From positions 33,845-97,844 of the forward strand of contig JAFXTD010000033.1 of assembly GCA_017535925.1 (NCBI GenBank): 64,000 bases of DNA, written 5' to 3'. The DNA comes from Selenomonadaceae bacterium (GTDB lineage Bacteria > Bacillota > Negativicutes > Selenomonadales > Selenomonadaceae). Positions 1 to 7,133 of this stretch are shown in pieces; the stretch's first letter is position 1; every line of letters starts with the position of its first letter. Position numbers and translations under genes: made by a program. The notes beneath the pieces are model-generated. The model made no database searches and had not been told where the DNA came from. It was given only the letters and a program-made list of their open reading frames with translations.

Positions 1-422
1 CGCCTCAACAGCAAAATTATTATCCGCCGCCTCAGCAAGGATACGCTCCGCCGCAAGGATACGGATATGGGGGAAATCAAATGCAGCCTAACGTCGTAAC
101 AAATATGCCTGTCTCGCCCGCGCAGTTCACGCCCCTTTCAACAGAGCCCGTGCAAATCAACGAGGCAAATATCGGATTGATTTTGGATGTGCCGTTGCAA
201 GTGACGGTTGAGCTTGGACGAACGAAAAAGACAATCAAAGAAATTCTCGACTTGGCAACAGGCTCGATAGTTGAATTGGATAAATTGGCGGGAGAGCCCG
301 TCGAAATTCAAGTGAACGGACATTTCTTGGCGAAAGGCGAAGTCGTTGTTATCGATGAAAATTTCGGAGTAAGAATAACGGAAATTGCCACGCCTGCCGA
401 ACGCGCCGCTCACCTCAAATGA
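1..422 (+). CDS. fliY: Flagellar motor switch protein FliY, C-terminal part (5' partial)
   Basis: The reading frame is open from base 3, so the start lies outside the window. About 26 visible Pro/Gln/Gly/Tyr-rich residues form a linker, followed by a FliN-type surface-presentation domain (LILDVPLQVTVELGRTKKTI...GEVVVIDENFGVRITEI). A FliN domain after a low-complexity linker, next to cheY and fliO, fits the Firmicutes FliY form, which carries an N-terminal CheC-like phosphatase region; that region is not visible here. FliY belongs to the cytoplasmic C-ring, which sets rotation direction in response to CheY-P. A plain FliN cannot be excluded because the N-terminus is missing. Confidence 0.85.
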   Translation, partial: PQQQNYYPPPQQGYAPPQGYGYGGNQMQPNVVTNMPVSPAQFTPLSTEPVQINEANIGLILDVPLQVTVELGRTKKTIKEILDLATGSIVELDKLAGEPVEIQVNGHFLAKGEVVVIDENFGVRITEIATPAERAAHLK

Positions 423-441
423 TAAACTTGCTTGTAAAGTA

Positions 442-470
442 TTGCCGATTGTCAAATTATCGGTTATAAT
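442..470 (+). promoter_or_regulatory. Predicted sigma-A-type promoter upstream of cheY
   Basis: TTGCCG at 442-447 and TATAAT at 465-470 are separated by 17 bp, inside the 108-bp gap after fliY. It would start a transcript running into cheY and the fli export genes. This is prediction from motif and spacing only. Confidence 0.5.
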
Positions 471-530
471 CAAATGCCTAAAGGTTAATATTGAAATTGT
501 AATTAAATCTTTAAACGGGAGAGATGGATT

Positions 531-893
531 ATGGCAGTACGAGTTTTAGTCGTCGACGACGCGGCTTTCATGAGAATGATGGTCAAGGATATTCTTTCCA
601 AGAACGGCTATGAAGTCGTCGGCGAAGCCGAAAACGGAATGAAGGCAGTCGAAAAATTTGCCGAACTGCGCCCCGATTTGGTGACGATGGATATTACAAT
701 GCCCGAAATGGACGGAATCTCTGCAGTCAAAGCGATTAGAAAAATCGACCCGAAAGCCAAAATCGTCATGTGCAGTGCCATGGGACAACAGGCAATGGTT
801 ATAGAAGCAATTCAAGCGGGCGCACGCGACTTTATCGTTAAACCCTTCCAAGCGGATCGCGTGCTCGAAGCAGTGCGCAAAGCCGTTGGCTGA
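531..893 (+). CDS. cheY: Chemotaxis response regulator CheY
   Basis: A single receiver domain of 120 residues with no output domain. The acidic pair D9/D10, phosphoacceptor D54 (in VTMDITMP), conserved Ser (S82, in MCSAMG) and K104 (in IVKPF) are all present. CheY-P binds the flagellar switch. It sits between fliY and fliO, a common Firmicutes arrangement. The ATG follows a GGGAGAG ribosome binding site, and the stop codon overlaps the fliO start by one base, which suggests translational coupling. Confidence 0.95.
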   Translation: MAVRVLVVDDAAFMRMMVKDILSKNGYEVVGEAENGMKAVEKFAELRPDLVTMDITMPEMDGISAVKAIRKIDPKAKIVMCSAMGQQAMVIEAIQAGARDFIVKPFQADRVLEAVRKAVG

Positions 894-1405
894 TGATTGA
901 AAAAATAAAGTTTTATCTCCCGGCTGCGCTTGTGCTGTTTTCTTTGATTTATTTTGGCGGCTCTGCTGCGGAGGCTGCCGGCGGGTACTTGGAAGGCTAT
1001 GAGGAAGTCGACCCAAGACCCACCGCAGTCTCGTGGTGGTCGACGCTTGCTTATCTTGTAAGTTTGTTGGCCGTGTTCGCCGTCGTGCTGGTTATGGCTT
1101 ATTTCGCCGCAAGATTTATCGGCGGGCGTTTTAATGCGGCACGTATTGCGGCAAGCGGCGGAAGAGTTCTGGAAAATTTACCACTCGGACCGAATCGCTC
1201 TGTCTGCGCAGTTGAAATTGCCGGCAGGGTCTTTTTGTTGGGCGTGACCGACCACAACATAAATCTTTTGAGTGAGATAACCGACAAAGATTTAATCGAA
1301 CACATGCACGCGCAGTCAATCAATTCGGGCGATATGTTTTCTCAAGAATTCGGCACGCTGTCGGGCTTGGTAAAAAAAATTCCGCTGTTTAAAAAGCGCA
1401 ACTGA
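893..1405 (+). CDS. fliO: Flagellar biosynthesis protein FliO
   Basis: 170 residues: an N-terminal hydrophobic signal or anchor, a short periplasmic stretch, a strong membrane helix (about residues 50-75), and a small cytoplasmic domain of the FliO type (GGRVLENLPLGPNRSVCAVEIAGRVFLLGVTDHNINLL). FliO helps assemble the FliP/Q/R export gate. The ATG overlaps the cheY stop, and position before fliP supports the call. FliO proteins are poorly conserved, so identification rests on topology, the VxxLPLGPxRSV-like motif and gene order. Confidence 0.85.
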   Translation: MIEKIKFYLPAALVLFSLIYFGGSAAEAAGGYLEGYEEVDPRPTAVSWWSTLAYLVSLLAVFAVVLVMAYFAARFIGGRFNAARIAASGGRVLENLPLGPNRSVCAVEIAGRVFLLGVTDHNINLLSEITDKDLIEHMHAQSINSGDMFSQEFGTLSGLVKKIPLFKKRN

Positions 1406-1419
1406 AAGGAGTAATTTTT

Positions 1420-1671
1420 ATGTTGCCTTTGACTGTAATGGAAAAAGTTGTTGACGGCGTGGCTGACTGCGCCAAAATTTTTATCGGCGGTCGCAATGAC
1501 GTTAAGCTTGAAAATGCCAAAATGCAGCACGACGCCCTTATCGGCGGAATAATTCTCGGCGGAATTGCTTTGGTCGGTGTTATTGCAAACAATTTAATGG
1601 ATAAATGCGATGAAATCAGTGTCGGTGCAAATAAAAAAGACGGCGTGCACTTTCGGGCGAAGAAATGTTGA
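1420..1671 (+). CDS. Small membrane protein of unknown function between fliO and fliP
   Basis: 83 residues, ATG preceded by a good AAAGGAG site. One clear hydrophobic helix (IGGIILGGIALVGVIANNLM) follows an N-terminal amphipathic half; the C-terminus is basic and ends KKC. I recognise no family. It lies in the flagellar export operon, shares the transcript direction and overlaps nothing important, so it is probably translated. A role in export-apparatus assembly would be only a guess from position. Confidence 0.6.
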   Translation: MLPLTVMEKVVDGVADCAKIFIGGRNDVKLENAKMQHDALIGGIILGGIALVGVIANNLMDKCDEISVGANKKDGVHFRAKKC

Positions 1672-1711
1672 TAACTGCAGTCATGAAAAAATTTTTCGGG
1701 GAAGTGTGGTC

Positions 1712-2455
1712 TTGAAGCAAAGTTGGTTTTTAATCTGCGCGGTCGGAATGATTTTGGCTAATTGCGCAGAGGCGGCACCGATTATCCCAAGCGTGAATGT
1801 CGAAGTCGGCACTGCGGAAAATCCCGAAGAAGTCGCTGCAACTTTGCAAGTCGTGGCGGTCTTGACGCTGGCAACAATCGCGCCGGGAATTTTGATGATG
1901 ACGACTTCCTTTGTGCGAATCGTCGTGATAATCGGCTTCTTGAGAAACGCTTTGGCAACGCAAAACGTCCCGCCGAACCAAGTTATCGTCTCGCTGGCTT
2001 TGTTCCTGACGTTTTACATAATGGCTCCTTATTGGTCGCAGGCGAACGACAACGGTCTGCAACCATACCTCGCGGGACAAATTTCTCAAGAAGAGGCGAT
2101 AACCAATGTCCTCGAACCGATGCGCGAATTTATGTTCCGCCAAACGAGAGAATCCGACTTGGCACTTTTCGTGAACCTTTCAGAAGCCGAACGCCCGAAT
2201 TCTCAAGAAGACGTTTCAACTTTCGTGCTGATTCCCGCGTTCATGATAAGCGAACTCAAAACCGCCTTTCAAATAGGCTTCATGCTGTACGTGCCGTTTA
2301 TCGTCATTGATATGATTGTTGCAACGACGCTCATGTCAATGGGTATGATGATGTTGCCGCCCGTCATGATTTCCCTGCCGTTCAAAATTTTGCTGTTCGT
2401 AATGATTGACGGTTGGCATTTGCTGATTCAATCGATAATTGTAAGTTTCCGATAG
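1712..2455 (+). CDS. fliP: Flagellar type III export gate protein FliP
   Basis: 247 residues from the TTG chosen here: a signal peptide ending near AEAAP, then the FliP core (LTLATIAPGILMMTTSFVRIVVIIGFLRNALATQNVPPNQVIVSLALFLTF...) and C-terminal helices. FliP forms the membrane export pore with FliQ and FliR. The same frame is open back to an ATG at 1610, but that would overlap the preceding gene by about 60 bases with an unrelated basic sequence. TTG 1712 (or GTG 1706) behind CGGGGAAG gives a normal signal peptide. The next gene, fliQ, starts 12 bp downstream. Confidence 0.93.
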   Translation: MKQSWFLICAVGMILANCAEAAPIIPSVNVEVGTAENPEEVAATLQVVAVLTLATIAPGILMMTTSFVRIVVIIGFLRNALATQNVPPNQVIVSLALFLTFYIMAPYWSQANDNGLQPYLAGQISQEEAITNVLEPMREFMFRQTRESDLALFVNLSEAERPNSQEDVSTFVLIPAFMISELKTAFQIGFMLYVPFIVIDMIVATTLMSMGMMMLPPVMISLPFKILLFVMIDGWHLLIQSIIVSFR

Positions 2456-2467
2456 CGGAGGTGCGTC

Positions 2468-2737
2468 ATGTCGGGAGATTTGGTTATTCAGCTGGGGCAA
2501 GAGGCGTTGATGATCGTCTTAATCGTGTCCGCGCCCATGCTCGGCTTGGGCTTGACGGTCGGCTTGATGGTCAGCGTCTTTCAAGCCACAACTTCGATTC
2601 AAGAACAGACACTCGCCTTTATCCCGAAGATTATCGCGGTCTTCGTGGCGATTTTGATTTTCGGACCTTGGATGCTTAGAATCATGGTTGAATTTTTTTC
2701 GGGAATATTTATCGGCTTGCCGGCGCGTATCGGCTAA
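2468..2737 (+). CDS. fliQ: Flagellar export gate protein FliQ
   Basis: 89 residues with two transmembrane helices and the FliQ hallmark region (PMLGLGLTVGLMVSVFQATTSIQEQTLAFIPKI). It is of normal family length. The ATG follows GCGGAGGTG. FliQ joins the FliP/FliR helical export gate in the flagellar basal body. Order fliP-fliQ-fliR is canonical. Confidence 0.96.
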   Translation: MSGDLVIQLGQEALMIVLIVSAPMLGLGLTVGLMVSVFQATTSIQEQTLAFIPKIIAVFVAILIFGPWMLRIMVEFFSGIFIGLPARIG

Positions 2738-2767
2738 GCAAAGTCACTTTGTCGGGAGGTCGAAGTC

Positions 2768-3562
2768 TTGACGGAAATTGATTTTTTCGACATTCTTCAA
2801 GGGCAAGTGGCATGTTTTCTGCTTGTGCTGACACGGACAAGCGGCATTTTTTTTATTTCGCCTTTCTTCGGCAGCATGAACATTTCCTATAAGTTGAGAG
2901 CCTGCGCGGCGATTTTGTTGGCGGTATTGCTCTTCCCTGTCGTCGTGAAAATGTACGTTATAGAAACTCCGGCAAATGTCTTGATGTTCGCGGGCACCGT
3001 CGCCAAAGAACTTTTTGTCGGCTGGCTTATCGGGCTCGTCGGGTACATAACTTTAGCCGCTGTGAACATGGCGGGCAAAATCATGGACATGCAAGTCGGT
3101 TTCGCGGTCGTGCAAATGATGGACCCGACCACTCAACAGCAAACCGGTCTTATCGGAACTTTCCTTTACAACTTGACGATAATTTACTTTATCATAACGA
3201 ACGGGCACCACGTGATTATTTCCGCGCTGGCTGAAAGTTTCCGAATCATCCCGCTCAACTCAATGCTTTGGAACGAAACATTGCCGCAACTCATGATTGA
3301 CTTGACGGCGGGAATTTTCATGAACGGAATGAAAATCGCAATGCCCGTGACTTTCGCAATCCTGTTGACGAACGTCGGAATGGGTATCCTCGCCCGAACA
3401 ATGCCGCAAATGAATATTTTCGTTGTCGGCATTCCGCTCCAGCTGACAATCGGCACGAGTATGTTGTCAATGGTTCTGCCGTTTTACATCCTCTTTTTGG
3501 ACGTGATTTTTAATGCAATGTACGCAAACATTTCCATTGCCCTCAAAGCCCTTGCCCCCTGA
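2768..3562 (+). CDS. fliR: Flagellar export gate protein FliR
   Basis: 264 residues and about six to seven membrane helices. FliR motifs are visible (RTSGIFFISPFFGSMNISYKLR; GKIMDMQVGFAVVQMMDPTTQQQ). The start is a TTG eight bases after GGGAGG. The 3' end runs directly into a heptad repeat and then flhB. FliR completes the FliPQR gate and contacts FlhB. Confidence 0.95.
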   Translation: MTEIDFFDILQGQVACFLLVLTRTSGIFFISPFFGSMNISYKLRACAAILLAVLLFPVVVKMYVIETPANVLMFAGTVAKELFVGWLIGLVGYITLAAVNMAGKIMDMQVGFAVVQMMDPTTQQQTGLIGTFLYNLTIIYFIITNGHHVIISALAESFRIIPLNSMLWNETLPQLMIDLTAGIFMNGMKIAMPVTFAILLTNVGMGILARTMPQMNIFVVGIPLQLTIGTSMLSMVLPFYILFLDVIFNAMYANISIALKALAP

Positions 3563-3565
3563 ATA

Positions 3566-3600
3566 CAATGAGGAATTAGGAATTAGGAATGAGGAATTGG
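3566..3600 (+). repeat. Heptad repeat (AATTAGG unit) at the fliR-flhB junction
   Basis: Tandem AATTAGG/AATGAGG units of 7 bp immediately after the fliR stop, running into the 5' end of the flhB reading frame. The same unit recurs at 39984-40014, and in the other orientation at 52635. Confidence 0.8.
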
Positions 3601-4697
3601 TTTGTGATTCTTCACAGATTCCTTTTGTCTTTGACTTGCAGCGTTTCGACGGTGAGAAGACTGAAGAGCCGACTTCAAAGAAACGCGAAGACGCCCGCAA
3701 AAAAGGACAGGTCGCCCGAAGCCAAGAGCTCAACACGGCGTTCGTCTTGCTTATCGGCTTTTTAATCTTGAGGATTTTGTGGGAATTCATTTACGGCAAT
3801 ATCGCCGCTTACACCGTCTATCTTTATTCGCATTTATCGAACAGCACCTCGACCGAAGCAATTTCCGAACTCTTCATAGGTATCATGATTCTTTTGGCGA
3901 AAACCGTAATGCCGGTAATGTTTTCGATTTTAATCGTCGGGCTTGCCATAAATGTTTATCAAGTCGGCTTGATGGTTTCGACGGAAAAATTGGAGCCGAA
4001 GCTTGACAACCTCAATCCGATTAACGGCTTCGGAAGAATTTTTTCCAAGCGGTCAATCGTCGAACTTTTTAAATCACTGTTCAAAATAATTGTCATCGGC
4101 TACTTCCTCTATCTTTACCTCAAAGACCAACTCGTGCTCGTGCCGCAATTTATTTTCTTCGACCTGCCGCACTCTCTGGCGACGATAGCCGATATAATCT
4201 TCACAATGGCGTTTCAAGTTATCGGCGTGATAATGATAATGGCGGCGGCGGACTACGCTTACCAAAAATGGCAGACGACGCAGGATTTGAAAATGAGCAA
4301 GCAAGAAGTCAAAGACGAGTTCAAGCAAATGGAAGGTGACCCGCAAATCAAAGGCAAGATTAAGCAAAAGCAACGTCAAATGGCAATGCAGCGCATGATG
4401 CGCGAAGTCCCGAAGGCTGACGTTATCGTCACGAACCCGACGCATTTGGCGGTTGCACTTCAATATAAAAAAGGAATGGTCGCGCCGCTCGTCTTGGCAA
4501 AGGGTCAAGACCTCGTCGCCGAAAAAATCAAGGAGATTGCTCGCGAACATCATATCCTAATCGTCGAAAACAAACCTGTGGCTCGCGCTCTCTTCGAGGC
4601 GGTCGAAGTCGGCGAAAATGTTCCTTCCGAACTTTATCAAGCTGTTGCGGAAATCCTCGCCTACGTCTACAAAATCAAACACCGCAAAGTTGCTTAA
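3597..4697 (+). CDS. flhB: Flagellar export switch protein FlhB
   Basis: About 366 residues. The N-terminus carries EKTEEPTSKKREDARKKGQVARSQ, followed by four membrane helices and the cytoplasmic autocleavage domain with the NPTH motif (VTNPTHLAVALQYKKGM). FlhB switches export from rod/hook to filament substrates. The start is uncertain. The frame is open to ATG 3513 (inside fliR), but the first family-like residues are FVFDLQRFDGEKTEEPT, so TTG 3597, at the edge of a heptad repeat, is the best candidate. The repeat may have replaced the original start region. Confidence 0.9.
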   Translation: MVCDSSQIPFVFDLQRFDGEKTEEPTSKKREDARKKGQVARSQELNTAFVLLIGFLILRILWEFIYGNIAAYTVYLYSHLSNSTSTEAISELFIGIMILLAKTVMPVMFSILIVGLAINVYQVGLMVSTEKLEPKLDNLNPINGFGRIFSKRSIVELFKSLFKIIVIGYFLYLYLKDQLVLVPQFIFFDLPHSLATIADIIFTMAFQVIGVIMIMAAADYAYQKWQTTQDLKMSKQEVKDEFKQMEGDPQIKGKIKQKQRQMAMQRMMREVPKADVIVTNPTHLAVALQYKKGMVAPLVLAKGQDLVAEKIKEIAREHHILIVENKPVARALFEAVEVGENVPSELYQAVAEILAYVYKIKHRKVA

Positions 4698-4719
4698 TAA
4701 ATTTTAAGGAGGAGTTGTT

Positions 4720-5418
4720 ATGAGATTTGTAAAATTTTTCTTGGCTTTCGTATTCGCGTGGGTGTTTGTCTTCGTGCCCGCACAAGCCTCGGCGGAAACT
4801 ACAACCGTTATCCTCGTTCGTCACGGTGAAACATTTTACAATGAGCAAAAACGCCCGCAAGGTTTTTTGGATATTAAACTCAATGAAAACGGACTTAATC
4901 AAGCAAAACCTTTGGCGAAGAGCTTAAAAGATTATCCGATTGACGTGTTTATTGCCAGCCCGTTGAGCCGCGCTTACGTGACGACAGAAACCGTTGCCAA
5001 ACTTCACGGCAAGACGATTGCTTACACCGACGAGCGACTCAAGGAAATTAACTTCGGCGATTGGGCGGGGCTTACTCCCGATGAACAAAAGGAAAAATTT
5101 CCGGAAATAGCTAAAGCTTGGGATAAGACTCCGTCTCTTGTGACTTTCCCGAACGGCGAAAACCTCCGCGACTTGCAATATCGTTCGCGGGCGGCTTTGG
5201 AAGAGGCAGTTGCAAAATATCCCGGCAAGACAATTTTTATCGGCGCACACAGCTATGTGAACACTGCCATTATTTGCAGCGTCCTCGGTATCGACTTGGA
5301 AAAGTTTTGGCAAGTTCCGCAAAACAACACTTGCGTCAATGTCCTCAAATGCAAGGACGGCGTTTGGACACTCGTCACGATGAATTCTATTGCACATCTC
5401 GGCAAGTTGGCAAAGTGA
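4720..5418 (+). CDS. Exported histidine phosphatase (phosphoglycerate-mutase superfamily)
   Basis: 232 residues: a signal peptide (about residues 1-25, ending AQASA) then a histidine phosphatase fold with the catalytic RHGE at 34-37, the conserved PLSRAYVTTE and the second His in IGAHSYVN. Members hydrolyse phosphate monoesters through a phosphohistidine; the substrate cannot be read from the sequence. The signal peptide places it outside the cytoplasm. It follows flhB by 22 bp with a strong TAAGGAGGAG site, and is not a known flagellar component. A signal-peptide-bearing phytase- or phosphatase-like role is likelier than glycolytic mutase. Confidence 0.85.
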   Translation: MRFVKFFLAFVFAWVFVFVPAQASAETTTVILVRHGETFYNEQKRPQGFLDIKLNENGLNQAKPLAKSLKDYPIDVFIASPLSRAYVTTETVAKLHGKTIAYTDERLKEINFGDWAGLTPDEQKEKFPEIAKAWDKTPSLVTFPNGENLRDLQYRSRAALEEAVAKYPGKTIFIGAHSYVNTAIICSVLGIDLEKFWQVPQNNTCVNVLKCKDGVWTLVTMNSIAHLGKLAK

Positions 5419-5454
5419 CGGCGACGTTAAGCAATACGTCGAAGGAGGTAGCGC

Positions 5455-7035
5455 ATGAAACTCACGAACGAAAACATTGCCGCGGTCGTCGAAAAGATTC
5501 AAAAATTTTTTGAGCAAGCGGACGTTTCCGTCAGAGACCGCACGAAAATTAATTTGCTCGTCGAAGAGGCACTTTTGCGTTGCAGTGAACATTTCGGCGC
5601 GGAAAAAGACTTCGAGTTTAAAATGAGCAAATGGCTCGGCGTACCCAAACTCTTGATACAGATACGCGGCGAGGCATTCAATCCGCTTGAGACGCCTGAA
5701 AATTACGACGACGAAGTTATTACGGCGACCGTCATGCAAAATTTGTTGCACTACGAGAGCGCGTAGACGACTTACCGCTATCTGAACGGCTGCAACGAAA
5801 TTCACGTATTCTCAACCAAAGAACGCAAACCGATTAAAATTCCCGGCGGCTCCATTACCGTTGCGATTTTATTGGCGTTCGCGGCGTCATTCCTTGTCGG
5901 ACAACTGCCGCAAAATGTGCAGGATTTTATCGTCAAAGATTTGACCGCGCCGCTTTTGAAAACAATGATGGGGCTGATTTTCGCCGTCACAATCCCGATG
6001 ATATTTATTTCCGTCGTGTCGAGTATCTACATAATAGAAGATATTGCCACGCTCAACGACATCGGCTTTTAAGTCATTCGGCGTTTCGTCGGCAAAATGC
6101 TGATTATATGCGTCGCGTCAATGTGTTCATGTGCGATTTTCTTCCCCGTAATTTCGACGGAAGGCACAAGCAACGTCTTTGTCGGGCAAATTATCGAAAT
6201 GGTGCTGGGAGCCTTCCCGACCGATTTGTTCAGACCGTTTATCGAAGGCAACGTCCTGCAGATTGTGCTGATTGCGTTTCTGGTCGGCGTTTGTATCGTC
6301 ATACTCGGCAAGCGCGCCTTGAACTTGAAAGTGCTGGTAGACGAAACAAAAACTTTGCTGCTCAAGATGATGGAGCTCGTCTTGAAAATCATTCCGCTGA
6401 CAATTTTTTTGAGCATTTTCAAGACGGTGATGACAACCTCGTTTGCGGAATTTTCGGGCGTGTGGAAAATCGCGGGCGCAAATTATCTTATGCTTTTCGG
6501 TTTCGGAATGATTTTGCTGATTCATTTGAAGTTGAAATACGGCTTGAGCATAAAAGAATTTTTCAGGCTGAATCGGCGGATATTCATGTTTTCAGCCAGC
6601 ACAGTCAACGGCAGTGCCTCGATGATGATAAACATGGACGTTTGCAAAAAAGATATGAAGATTAATCCGACCCTGTGCGAATTTTGGGTGCCGCTGTCGC
6701 ACGCGCTGTTTGCACCGGGCACGTTGAATACGTTGGTAATTTGCGCGTTCGTCGGCGCGTCAATGAGCGGCGCAACAATTTCAATCGCGCAACTGCTGTT
6801 AATCGCCTTCCTCGCAATGCAACTGAGCATTGTCGTGCCGAGAGCTTACGGAAGCAATCTCGCCGTCTTCACGATATTATTGACGCACCTTGGCTTTTCG
6901 CAAGACGCAATCGGTCCGATGATGGTCGCCGATATTTTCACGGTAAATTCCATGTCGTTCTTCGGCATGTTCGTCAGGAACTGCGAAATTTACGACCTGT
7001 CGCATCAAATTCAATTTTCTGCCGCGAAAACTTGA
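5455..7035 (+). pseudogene. Dicarboxylate/amino-acid:cation symporter with N-terminal ATPase-like domain, split by two in-frame stops
   Basis: One continuous frame of 526 codons is interrupted by TAG at 5764-5766 and TAA at 6070-6072, with no frameshift. Residues 1-103 resemble a histidine-kinase/anti-sigma-type ATPase fold (KINLLVEEALLRCSEHFG; IQIRGEAFNPLE). The rest has the multi-helix pattern of the DAACS (GltP/DctA) family, including FSASTVNGSASMMINMDVCKKD and a long run of hydrophobic helices up to residue 500. The start ATG has a strong GAAGGAGG site. An intact protein would link a cytoplasmic regulatory domain to solute uptake. The three pieces may be separate or dead. Readthrough is possible but unsupported, since TAG and TAA terminate other genes here. 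Confidence 0.82.
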
Positions 7036-7067
7036 ATGAAAAATTTTTCCCGACGGTAAATCAATCG

Positions 7068-7097
7068 TTGAAGTCTACGGCGAAGTTGTGCTATATT
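7068..7097 (+). promoter_or_regulatory. Predicted promoter of flhA
   Basis: TTGAAG at 7068-7073 and TATATT at 7092-7097 with an 18-bp spacer. It lies between the broken symporter gene and flhA, which may therefore be transcribed independently of fliP-flhB. Confidence 0.5.
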
Positions 7098-7133
7098 AAA
7101 CAGGCTTGAAAAAAATTTTTAGGAGAAGACTAA

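Noticed and set aside
4924..5805. A 293-codon minus-strand frame across the phosphatase gene
   Set aside because: It overlaps two plus-strand reading frames with clear family motifs and has atypical composition.
5764..6072. Recoding of TAG/TAA (pyrrolysine or readthrough) in the symporter gene
   Set aside because: TAG and TAA end other genes in the window normally (fliP, rel, ppx, cpaE region), and there is no selenocysteine or pyrrolysine-type context. Nonsense mutation is simpler.
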